Shown piece after piece: positions 25,707 to 35,200 of a DNA stretch of 64,000 nucleotides (position 1 is its first letter; each line of letters begins with the position of its first letter). The notes beneath the pieces were generated by a model. It worked only from the letters and a program-made list of their open reading frames with translations, ran no database searches and had not been told where the DNA came from. Position numbers and translations under genes: made by a program. This DNA comes from an uncultured Lentisphaerota bacterium (GTDB taxonomy: Bacteria; Verrucomicrobiota; Kiritimatiellia; CAIQIC01), in NCBI GenBank assembly GCA_903896925.1, contig CAITZM010000102.1, positions 1 through 64,000 of the forward strand, read 5' to 3'.

Positions 25707-28700
25707 ATGCTCCACGTAGGGGCACGGCATCCAGTTGATCTGGTCCACCCAGCCGGCGTCGCTGCCGGCGCCGGCAGCGCCGTTCTTGGTGTAGACCCAC
25801 TTGAGCGTAATCTGGTTCGAGGTGCCGATATAACCGACGTACTGGTTCCAGCCCACATTGCCGGAGATCTGGCTGACGAGCTGGGTGTTGATGTAGAACT
25901 GGAGGTAGTTGGTCGGGGCCGAGGAGGCTTTCCACCAGAACATCAGCGAACCGGGGCCGATGGTCGTGGTCTGGAACCACGTCTGCTGGCCCGTGCCGAT
26001 CGCGCCGCTCTTGAGCGCGGCGACGCCGTCATGGGTCGTCGCAGACTGCACAGCCCAATTGGCATTCCCGCCCGTTTGCCAGACCAGACCGGTCGCATTC
26101 AGCGCGGTGCCCAAGGCCAAACTCGTGGCAGCGGAGACGAAGGTGGCCGTGCAGCTCACATCGTGATTTGGCATGGTCAGGGTACGCGGATTTGCGCTGC
26201 CACCATCGTTCCAATACACGAACAGCCAGCCATTCGAGGCCGTCGCGAGCAGGGTGGCATTTGAGCCGACCACATACACCCCACCACCCGTCACACGCCC
26301 GCCGCTGGCCGGGTTGGCCAGCCCTGTCAACCGCACCACCGCCTGGCCGCTTCCCGACGCCGCCAGCGTGTTGGTGCCGCTGGTCGCATCGGAATTCACC
26401 GTCACCATCCCGCCATAGGCGGTCACCGCCACCGGCGCGAACGTCACGATCACCTGCTGGCTCCCGCCCGCCACAATCGCCCCACTCCACGCCCCGCTGA
26501 ATCCGGCCGGATACGTGATGCTGGCCACCGTCAGCATCGCGTCGCCGCTATTGGTGATCGTCAGCGTGGCCATCGCCGTCTGGCCCGTCGTCACGCTGCC
26601 GAAAGCCAGGTTTCCGCTGACCCCGATGATCTTGGCGACCGGGATGACGAAGGGGGCGAGCCAAGGGTAGGTCACGTTCTCGGTGATTTGCCACACGTTG
26701 ACGAAATCCCACCCGGCATAGGTCGCCTGCTGCAGCATGGCGGCCGTGTTCGTCCCCATGCCGCCGGCCGAGTTCGCCAGCCCTGAGTTCTGCACATCCC
26801 AGTAGGAGTTGGACACCGTGGCCACGTTATACCCCACCAGGCCGCCCACATTACCGAGCCCCGTCACCCAGCCCGTTGCGTAACATCCGTTCACCGAGCC
26901 CACGTTGTTCCGCCCCACCAGTCCACCGATATACGAGTCCCCTCTCACCGGACCCGTCGCATAGCACCCGTTGACGGTCCCGGAGTTGTTCGCACCCAGC
27001 AGGCCACCGGCACGGGAGCCTCCCGTCACGGTGCCAGTGGCAGAGCACCTGTCCAGCGAGCCGGAGTTATCACCCACGAGGCCACCCACCAGGTTGACCG
27101 CCGTCACAGCAACGATCGCGTGGCATCCACGTATCGCGCCGCCTTGGTTGATCCCCACGACACCGCCGGCGACCGTATGCGCCGTCACTGAACCCGTCAC
27201 GTAACATTTGTTCACCGTGCCACGATTCCACCCCACGATGCCGCCCACATAGCTGTACCCAGCCAGCGTGCTCCCCTCGAGGACCAGGTTCTGCACCACC
27301 CCGCCAACTTCCACAAAACCAAACAGGCCCACTTCGGTTTGGAGTGGCCGATTGATGAGCAGGTTGGAAATAGTTTTTCCGTTGCCGTCAAATACCCCCA
27401 GAAACGGCAGGCCGTTCGATCCGATCGGCGCGAGGCCGGCACCACCATTTAAATTTGTGGTTGTGGACGCATCGATGTCGTTTTGCACCGTGTAGTACTT
27501 GCCGCTGGATGTACCGACATGATCACCCATCCACACCAGATGGGCGGGTTCGCTGATCTGGTAGGGATCCGCAGACGTTCCCGCCCCCAGAGGCATGACC
27601 GCCACGGGCCTGAGGTAGGGGTACGTCACATTCTCCGTAACACCCCACACGCCCGTGAAATCCCATCCGGCAAAGGTCGCCTGCTGCTTCATCGCCGCCG
27701 TGTCCACGCCCGTGCCGCCACCGGCAGACGCCGCCTGGCCGGTGGCATTCGTATCCCAGTAGCAATTGTTCACGGCACCACCGGCACCGCCGATATTCGC
27801 CACGAGGCCGCCGGTCGGATAGGAATATGAAACCGTCTTCGTCACCAGGCCCACCGCATAACACTCGCTCACGGGGCCGCTGCTCTGGCCTATGAGGCCG
27901 CCAACCGCGTAAGGTCCGGTCACCGCCCCCGTGGCGTAGCACTGGTTCACCGGGCCGCTATTCAGGCCCACGAGGCCCCCACCATAGGAATTACTTAGCA
28001 GCACCGCACCGGTCGCGAAGCACCCGCTCACGGCACCGTCGTTGTACCCCACAAGGCCGCCCACATCGTCCGGCCCCGTCACCGCACCCGTCGCGTAGCA
28101 TCCGGAAATCGAGCTGCTCATATTGCCGCCCACGAGGCCGCCCGCATCACCCCGGCTCGACGACACCGAACCGCTGGCGTAGCAGTTGGAGATCGTGGAG
28201 GATTCATTATAACCCACGAGGCCGCCCTCATAGGCGTAAAACCCCATGACCGCGCCCGACGCGTGGCACCCATTCAGCGCACCGCTGGAGTTCCGCCCGA
28301 CAAGCCCTCCGACATGGGAGCCGTTCCCCGCCGTCACCGAACCCGTCGCATAGCACCGATGGATCGTGCCGCCGACGTTCCAGCCCACCAGCCCGCCGAC
28401 ATGACCGTATTCACCCGTCACCGGACACATAACGTAGCAATCGCTCACTGTACCGCCGGAGTTATAGCCAATGAGCCCGCCGACATTGTAACCTCCCAGC
28501 ATGGAGCCTCCCTCAAGGCCAAGGTTCATCACCACGCCGCTGCTGCCCACATAGCCAAAAAGACCCAAGGTGTTTTGATCAAGGCGATTTATGCTCAGGC
28601 CGATGATCACCTTGCCCTGGCCATTGAAGCTGCCCATGAAGGGCTGTCCACTCGAACCGATCGGGGCAAAACCGGCTCCGCTCTCCCAGCCCACGGTGGC

Positions 28701-31097
28701 AGATGCATCAATGTCATTTTGCACCGTGTAGTATTTGCCGGAGGAAGAGCCGACATTAGCGCCCATCCATACCAGATTGCCGAGTTCGCTGATCAGATAG
28801 GGGTCCGCAGCCGTGCCGGCCCCCGGTGGTATGACCGTCGTGGCCCTAAAGAAAGGGTACGTCACACCCTCGGTAATCTGCCACACGTTCGTGAAATCCC
28901 ACCCGGCAAAGGTTGCCTGCTGCTTCATCGCGACTGTGTTCGTTCCTGTGCCACCTGCGGATCCAGTCAGTCCGGACGTCTCCGTATCCCAGTAAGAATC
29001 GATCAACCCGATGCTGCCCCACCACCACCCCAAGAGGCCGCCGACCCAAGGCCACCCTGCGCTGGTCGCCGGCCCCGTCGCGTAGCACCGGCTCATGGTG
29101 CCGCCGTAGTTATATCCCACCAAGCCGCCGACAGCATTTTCCGCCGTCGCAGAACCCCTTGCGTAGCTGTCGCTCACCGTGGCCAATTCCTGGTTGTAGC
29201 CCACGAGGCCGCCGATGTAGAACACGCCCGAGGCCGGACCGGACGCGTAGCACCGGCTCACCGTACCCTCGTTATAACCCACAAGGCCACCGACCTGATT
29301 ACCTGTCCCCATCACGGAGCCTGTAGCGAAACACCTTGTTACGTCGCCGAAGTAGTTCGCCCCCACGAGGCCGCCGACCGAGCCGTCTCCCTTCACCGGG
29401 CCCGTCGCATGGCACCCGCTCACCGTGCCGACGTGACCGTATGAGCCGTTGCACCCCATGAGGCCACCCACGGTACTGCTCCCCGTCACCGGGCAGGTCG
29501 CGTAGCAATTGCTCACCATGCCGTCGTTGTTCAACCCCACCAAGCCGCCGACATAGTAGTACCCCGACACCGAGCCTCCCGTGAGGCCCACGTTCATCAC
29601 CTTCCCGCCGCTGCCCATATAACCAAAGAGCCCCACTCCACCCTGATCTGGGCGCAGGATGGTCAGGTGACTGATCACCTTGCCGTTACCGTCAAAAACG
29701 CCCATGAACGGCCGCAGTGGTTGGCCGTACTGGTTCCCAATTCCGATCGGTGCAAATCCGGCCCCGCTGTTCCAGTTCGTGGTTGCAGACGCGTCCAAGT
29801 CGTTCTGCAGCACGTAGCGCTTGCCGCCGGAAGAACCAACGGTATCACCCATCCACACCAGATGGCCGAGCTGACTGATCAAGTAGGGATCCCCGGCCGT
29901 TCCAGCACCCGGCGGTTCGATCGCCGAGAAAGTAAAGAACGGATACGTCACGTTCTCCGTCATATGCCACACGTTGGTGAAATCCCACCCGGCGAAGGTC
30001 GCCTGCCGTTTCATGGCCGCCGTGTTCGTCCCCGAGCCACCAGCCGAGGTAAGCCGCCCAGAAGTTTGCGTATCCCAATAGCTGCTGCTCACGGTGCCAA
30101 GGTTGTTAAGCCCCACGAGGCCACCCACCGAGGAGGACCCCGCCACCGGGCCTGTCGCATAGCATTTGCTCAACAGACCGTCGTTGTAGCCCACGAGACA
30201 GGCCACGTAGGTGCTCCCCGTCACCGAGCCTGTCGCATAACAATTGCTCACCGTGCCGCCGGCCTGGTTTCCGCCCACGATGCCACCGACGTAGTAGCCG
30301 GAGGGTGCCTGCACCGAACCGGCGGCGTAGCAATTCCGCACCGTGCCATGATTCGCCCCCACGAGGCCGGCGACGACGTTGAAGTACCCCAGGTTCGTCA
30401 CCGGACCTGTCGCGTAGCAATCGCTCACCGTGCCGCCCTCGTTCCAGGCCACGAGGCCGGCCACGTAGTCAGCGCTCCCTGTCACCGGTCCCGTCGTGTG
30501 GCACCCGCTCACGGTGCCACCCTCGTTGTACCCGACGAGGCCGCCCGTATGGCTACCCCCCGTCACCAGGCCTGTCGCATAACACCCGCTCACGATGCCG
30601 CCGGAGATCCAACCCACCAGGCTGCCGACATAGCTGTTTCCCGTCACCGCGCCACCCACCAAGCCAAGATTCTTCACGACCCCGCTGCTGCCCACGCATC
30701 CAAAGAGACCCACATAGTTCTCACCGGAGCGGGCCATGTACAGGTTGCTGATTACATTTCCATTACCGTTGAATATCCCCAGAAATGACGTGCCGCCGCC
30801 GCCGGTCCCGATGGGAGCGAACCCAGCCCCGCTGTTTAAATTTGTGGTCGCAGAGGCATCCAGGTTGTTCTGCACCATGAAGTACTTGCCGCTGGATGAA
30901 CCGACCGTGTCACCCATCCAAATCAAGTGACCAAGTTCGCTGATCCGATAGGGGTCCGCCAAGGAGCCCTCGCCGTAGGGTGTTACCGACCCGGCGGATT
31001 GGGCTGAACTGGTCAGCGACAGGGCCATGCCGAGTGCCATGGCTGCGTAAGCGATACCGTACACCGACCGCTTCACTCCCCTCGGTATTCCGTTCAT
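25002..31097 (-). CDS. Giant exported GLUG-repeat protein
   Basis: A ~2031-residue surface protein. Two ATGs have good Shine-Dalgarnos: 31097 (AAAGGAG, 9 nt; gives signal peptide RGVKRSVYGIAYAAMALGMA ... SAQSAG) and 31145 (GGAGG, 8 nt), which would add 16 residues. The body consists of four large blocks. Each opens with a segment such as DPYLISELGNLVWMG followed by VGSSSGKYYTVQNDIDAS, continues with roughly 7-11 GLUG motifs (GGLVGYNxGxVSxCYATGxV) and closes with SYWDTxTSG ... AAMKQQATFAGWDF. A choice-of-anchor-D-like Ig domain (ISGNLAFGSVTTGQTAMATL equivalent), one InlB-like repeat and a jelly-roll domain follow. It ends in the same FG-GAP-like module (25002-25706) as its neighbours. GLUG motifs occur in IgA-peptidase-type adhesins; here no protease domain is visible. 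Confidence 0.85.
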   Translation of the reverse strand: MNGIPRGVKRSVYGIAYAAMALGMALSLTSSAQSAGSVTPYGEGSLADPYRISELGHLIWMGDTVGSSSGKYFMVQNNLDASATTNLNSGAGFAPIGTGGGGTSFLGIFNGNGNVISNLYMARSGENYVGLFGCVGSSGVVKNLGLVGGAVTGNSYVGSLVGWISGGIVSGCYATGLVTGGSHTGGLVGYNEGGTVSGCHTTGPVTGSADYVAGLVAWNEGGTVSDCYATGPVTNLGYFNVVAGLVGANHGTVRNCYAAGSVQAPSGYYVGGIVGGNQAGGTVSNCYATGSVTGSTYVACLVGYNDGLLSKCYATGPVAGSSSVGGLVGLNNLGTVSSSYWDTQTSGRLTSAGGSGTNTAAMKRQATFAGWDFTNVWHMTENVTYPFFTFSAIEPPGAGTAGDPYLISQLGHLVWMGDTVGSSGGKRYVLQNDLDASATTNWNSGAGFAPIGIGNQYGQPLRPFMGVFDGNGKVISHLTILRPDQGGVGLFGYMGSGGKVMNVGLTGGSVSGYYYVGGLVGLNNDGMVSNCYATCPVTGSSTVGGLMGCNGSYGHVGTVSGCHATGPVKGDGSVGGLVGANYFGDVTRCFATGSVMGTGNQVGGLVGYNEGTVSRCYASGPASGVFYIGGLVGYNQELATVSDSYARGSATAENAVGGLVGYNYGGTMSRCYATGPATSAGWPWVGGLLGWWWGSIGLIDSYWDTETSGLTGSAGGTGTNTVAMKQQATFAGWDFTNVWQITEGVTYPFFRATTVIPPGAGTAADPYLISELGNLVWMGANVGSSSGKYYTVQNDIDASATVGWESGAGFAPIGSSGQPFMGSFNGQGKVIIGLSINRLDQNTLGLFGYVGSSGVVMNLGLEGGSMLGGYNVGGLIGYNSGGTVSDCYVMCPVTGEYGHVGGLVGWNVGGTIHRCYATGSVTAGNGSHVGGLVGRNSSGALNGCHASGAVMGFYAYEGGLVGYNESSTISNCYASGSVSSSRGDAGGLVGGNMSSSISGCYATGAVTGPDDVGGLVGYNDGAVSGCFATGAVLLSNSYGGGLVGLNSGPVNQCYATGAVTGPYAVGGLIGQSSGPVSECYAVGLVTKTVSYSYPTGGLVANIGGAGGAVNNCYWDTNATGQAASAGGGTGVDTAAMKQQATFAGWDFTGVWGVTENVTYPYLRPVAVMPLGAGTSADPYQISEPAHLVWMGDHVGTSSGKYYTVQNDIDASTTTNLNGGAGLAPIGSNGLPFLGVFDGNGKTISNLLINRPLQTEVGLFGFVEVGGVVQNLVLEGSTLAGYSYVGGIVGWNRGTVNKCYVTGSVTAHTVAGGVVGINQGGAIRGCHAIVAVTAVNLVGGLVGDNSGSLDRCSATGTVTGGSRAGGLLGANNSGTVNGCYATGPVRGDSYIGGLVGRNNVGSVNGCYATGWVTGLGNVGGLVGYNVATVSNSYWDVQNSGLANSAGGMGTNTAAMLQQATYAGWDFVNVWQITENVTYPWLAPFVIPVAKIIGVSGNLAFGSVTTGQTAMATLTITNSGDAMLTVASITYPAGFSGAWSGAIVAGGSQQVIVTFAPVAVTAYGGMVTVNSDATSGTNTLAASGSGQAVVRLTGLANPASGGRVTGGGVYVVGSNATLLATASNGWLFVYWNDGGSANPRTLTMPNHDVSCTATFVSAATSLALGTALNATGLVWQTGGNANWAVQSATTHDGVAALKSGAIGTGQQTWFQTTTIGPGSLMFWWKASSAPTNYLQFYINTQLVSQISGNVGWNQYVGYIGTSNQITLKWVYTKNGAAGAGSDAGWVDQINWMPCPYVEHVPLIFYQDPTGMLASWVIGTNASFQFARILANTGGWALKCVGDVDGDTVSDLLFQNAAGDAAGWFMNANGSTRSARFWFNLSGWEIKACGDYEGIGRGQLFFQNTAGVAAYWRIDTNGNYQAAIPLGAMGGWKLRGIGEMDGDGKAELFWQNAAGTVVIWYHNANGTIRGGTPFNTGDWALCGVADIDGDGVSDLVWQNSAGLTGGWFMNSNGAARAASFWWGTGTWKLKAAGR

Positions 31098-31565
31098 GTT
31101 CACCTGCTCCTTTAGTTGGTTGCGCAAGAGTGCTGCTGTTTTCATGACTGTGCCCTCCGGCATGAATCCATTTCCGGGAACTGCGGACTTTTCCTCGTTA
31201 AAAATAACTTAACCCCTTTCTTCTTTATCTTTCTAATACCAAGCCCCAGCCAACACAATAGGGGTTAGCCCATATTCGGCCTAGGAAGTAGTCCTATACT
31301 GGTGTGACCGGCTTAACGCGAAGTTGATGCGCCCTCAGTACAGGTGGCGTGGGTGGCGCGCATGGGGAAGAGAGGTCTCTGATCAGTTGTTTCAAGGTAC
31401 GACCGACCAGTTCTGCGTAGCCGGAGGCGCAAGGTGACGATGGGGCTTGGGTCACGCGAAAGGCTCGCACACGCATGGTGCTGAAACGACGCCATCAATC
31501 CCGCCGTCACAGCGCTCACCTTGGCATCTCCGGACCGGCATGACCTTGGCCGGTGCCAACGCGCA
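31098..31565. promoter_or_regulatory. AT-richer regulatory gap with split inverted repeat
   Basis: This 468-bp gap separates the two giant genes and holds no supported gene. TAACCCCT (31210-31217) and its complement AGGGGTTA (31260-31267) flank 42 bp of AT-rich DNA upstream of the GLUG gene. Within that DNA, on the minus strand, a weak promoter-like pair (TTGGCT and GATAAA, 18 bp apart) can be drawn. The 3' side of the C25 gene contains a 17-nt word (31481-31497) also found 3' of the GLUG gene (24908-24924). Confidence 0.4.
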
Positions 31566-32270
31566 TCACCGCCCGGCGGCTTTGAGCTTCCAGGCGCCGG
31601 TGCCCCACCAGTAGCTGGCGGAACGGGCGGTGCCGTTGGTGTTCATGAACCAGCCGCCCGTAAGCCCGGCGGAGTTCTGCCAGACGAGGTCGCTGACGCC
31701 ATCGGCATCGATGTCCGCCACACCGCAGAGCGCCCAGTTGCCGGTGTTGAACGGCACACCGCCGCGGATGCTGCCATCGGGATTGTGATACCAGATGACC
31801 ACCGTGCCGTCGGCCTTCTGCCAGAACAGTTCGGCCTTGTGATCGCCATCCAGATCGCCTACGCCGCGCAGTTTCCAGGCGCCCATGCTGCCCACGGGGA
31901 CAGCGGCCAGATAATTGCCGTTGGTGTCGAGCCGCCAATAGGCCGTGACGCCTGCGGCGTTCTGGAAGAAGAGCTGACCACGACCAAGGCCTTCGTAGTC
32001 GCCGCAGGCCTTGATGTCCCAACCGCTGAGGTTGAACCAATAGCGGGCGCTGCGCGTGGAGCCGTCCGCCTTCATGAACCAGCCCGCGGCGTCGCCGGCC
32101 GCGTTCTGGAAGAGGAGATCGCTGACGGTGTCGCCATCGACATCCCCTGCGCACTTGAGCGCCCAGCCGCCGGTGTTGGCAAGGATGCGTGCGAACTGGA
32201 AGCTGGCGTTGGTGCCGACCACCCAGCTCGCCAGCAGGCCCGCCGGGTCCTGATAGAAGATCAGCGGCAC
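31566..32270 (-). other. Shared C-terminal FG-GAP-like module in the C25 protein
   Basis: 234 residues from VPLIFYQDPAG to WKLKAAGR. Same organisation and same 705-bp length as in the GLUG protein; the preceding ~130-residue jelly-roll region (GPGSLMFWWKVSS) is also shared. Confidence 0.9.
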
Positions 32271-35200
32271 ATGCTCCGCGTAGGGGCACGGCATCCAGTT
32301 GATCTGGTCCACCCAGCCGGCGTTACTGCCGGAGGCAGCGCCGTTGCTATTGCTGTACACCCACTTGAGCGTCACCGGGTTCGACATGCCGATGTAGCCG
32401 ACGTACTGGTTCCAGCCCACGTTGCCGGCGATCTGGCTGACCAACTGGGTGTTGATGTAGAACTGGAGGTAGTTGTTCGAGGCGGAGGAGACTTTCCACC
32501 AGAACATCAGGGAGCCGGGGCCGTTGGTCGTGGCCTGAAACCACGTCTGCTGACCTACGCCGATCGCTCCGCTCTTGAGCGCGGCGACGCCGTCATGGGT
32601 CGTCGTGGACTGCACGCTCCAACTGGCGCTGCCGCCGGTGGCCCAGGTCAGGTTGGTCGCGTCCACCGCCGCGCCAATGCCCCGCGTGAAGTTCGCGGTA
32701 CAGGTGGTGGGCGCAGCCGGAACCGTGATAGCACGCGTGAGATTGGTATTGCCGTCATTCCACGCCGTGAGCAGCCAGCCCGCGAACGGCGTCGCCGTGA
32801 GATTGACGTTGCTGCCGACCTGGAAGGTGCCGCCGCCGCTGACACTGCCGCCCGTCGTCGGATTGGCTTTCACGGTGACGGTCACCGGCGGCAGGAACGT
32901 GGCGGTATAGGTGATGTTGGTCACAGGCACCGTGATCGAGCGGCTGGCGTTGGTGTTGCCATCGTTCCAACGGCTGAAGACCCACTGGCTAGCCGCGGTC
33001 GCCGAGAGTGTCGCGTTGGAGCCGGAGAGACAGACTCCGCCACCCGTCACCATGCCGCCACCGGCCGGACTGGCCAGCGTGGTCACCGTGACCGTCTTGC
33101 CGAAGTTCGCCGTGCAGGTGGTGCTGCCGGAGACCACCGTGAACGTCCACGGATTGTTCGTGACCGTACCGTTCCAGTTCAGGAACCGCCATGTGTTCGA
33201 GGCCGTCGCCGTCACCGTCGCGTTGGAGCCGGCCAGGTACACGCCACCGCCGGTCGCGCGACCGCCGCTGATGGGATTGGCCAACACGACCACCGTGCCC
33301 AGCGGCTGGAAATTCGCCGTGTACGTCGCGCCGGCGTTGGGCACGACCACCGTGCGCGGCGTGTTCGTCACACCATCGTTCCAACTGATGAAGCGCCAGC
33401 CGTTCGACGCCGTCGCGGTGAGCACCGCGTTGCTGCCCGCGACATAGGTGCCGGCACCGGTCACGCGACCGCCGTCCACGGGATTGGCCAGGGCCGTGAG
33501 CGCCGCCGTCTGAGCGAAGACCGCTGTGTAACTCGCGCCGGAGGCGCCGACCAACACCGTGCGCGGATTATTCGTCACGCCATCGGTCCAGCGGATGAAC
33601 CGCCAGTTGTTCGACGCCGTGGCCGTCAGCACATCGTTGCTGCCCACGAAGTAGACGCCGCTGCCGGTGACATAGCCGCCGTCGTTCGTATTGGCGCCGA
33701 CGCTGATCGTCGCCGCGGCGGCGAAACTGGCCGTGTAGGTGATGTCCGTCGCTGGCACCGTGATGGTCCGCGGATTGTCCTCGCTGTCGTCGTTCCACCT
33801 GGTGAACAGCCAGTTGTTGGAGGCCGTGGCCGCCAGCGTTGCGTTGCTCCCGATGATGTAGTTGCCGCCACCCAGCACGCTGCCGGCATTCGTCGGGCTG
33901 GCCCGCGCGAGCACCGTGCTGAAGCGGGCGAAATTTGCCGTGCAAACCGCGCTGGGGCCCACCACCGGAAACGTCCAGGGGTTGTCGGTCACGGTGTTGT
34001 TCCAGTTCGCAAACAACCAGCCATTGGAGGCTGTCGCTGTCACCATGGCATTGGACCCGAGCAGATACAACCCCGCGCCCGTCACATTCCCTCCATGGGT
34101 CGGGTTTGCGAGCACCTGCACGGCACCGAGCGGCGCGAAGTTGGCAGCATAGGTGCTCCCGCCTGCCGGCACCTCCACTGTGCGCACCGGGTTGGTCTCG
34201 CCATCGCTCCAGTCCATGAACCGCCAGAGGTTCGAGGCCGTGGCCACAAGCAACGCGTTGCTGCCCGTCACATAGGTGCCACCGCCGGTCACAAAGCCGC
34301 CCTCCGTTGGTTGCGACAGCACGGTCAGCACGGCGGTCGGCGCAAAGATCGCGCTATAGGTCGCATTGGAGGTGGCCACAAGATAGCGCGTGGCGTTGGT
34401 CTCGCCGTCGCTCCAGCAGATGAACTGCCAGCCATTCGACGCTGTCGCAGTCAGCAGATTAGTGCTGCCCACCAGGAACGTCCCGGCGCCCGTCACGCTG
34501 CCGCCCGCATTCGTATTGACGCCTACCGAGAGCGTTGCCGCAGGCGCGAACTGCGCCGTGTACGTGACGTTCGTCACCGGTACGAGCACGCTGTGCGCAC
34601 TGTTCGTCGAGCCATCGTTCCAAGCCGTGAACAGCCAATTATTGGATGCGATCGCCACCAACATCACATGGCTGCCCGGCGCATACAGTCCCGTACCGCT
34701 CGCGCTGCCGCCGTTCGTCGGATTCGCTTCAGCCGTCAGGCGTGCGGTCACCTCCAATGTGCCGTTCGTCCAGCCCGCATAAAGCACACTGTTCACCGTA
34801 CCCGTCACCGCATAGCTGCCTGCATTGGTCGGTGCCAGCGGACCGCCGTTGTACGTCAGGTCCACGGCCAGTCCGTCCGGCACCGTCGCCGCCGTCGCCA
34901 TGCGCGCCGTCCCGTCGTAGGTCTGGCTCAGGTTGCCGAGCGTCACACCCGCCACCGTCTTGCCGACGCTGATGCTGTTCGTCACGCCCGGCGCGGCACT
35001 CCAATTCCCGTTGCCTGGCTGCGTGGCCACCACGCTCACCACACCCGCGCCGGTGAAGCTCAGGTCCGCAGCGCTGAGGCTGCCCGGGCCTGAGGCGACA
35101 GCGAAGCTCACCGGCAAACCGCTCGAAGCCGTTGCTCCCAGCACCACCACATTTGTCGTCATCTGGGCCCCGATCGCCGGGAACGAGATTATCTGGGCGG

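Noticed and set aside
31566-32270. PEP-CTERM or type IX secretion signal at the ends of the giant proteins
   Set aside because: No PEP motif plus TM plus basic tail, and no T9SS-type beta-sandwich end; the sequence is FG-GAP-like and ends in WKLKAAGR.
31521-35093. 1190-codon plus-strand frame opposite the C25 gene's InlB-like repeats
   Set aside because: Periodic only because the opposite strand is repetitive; no recognisable protein features.
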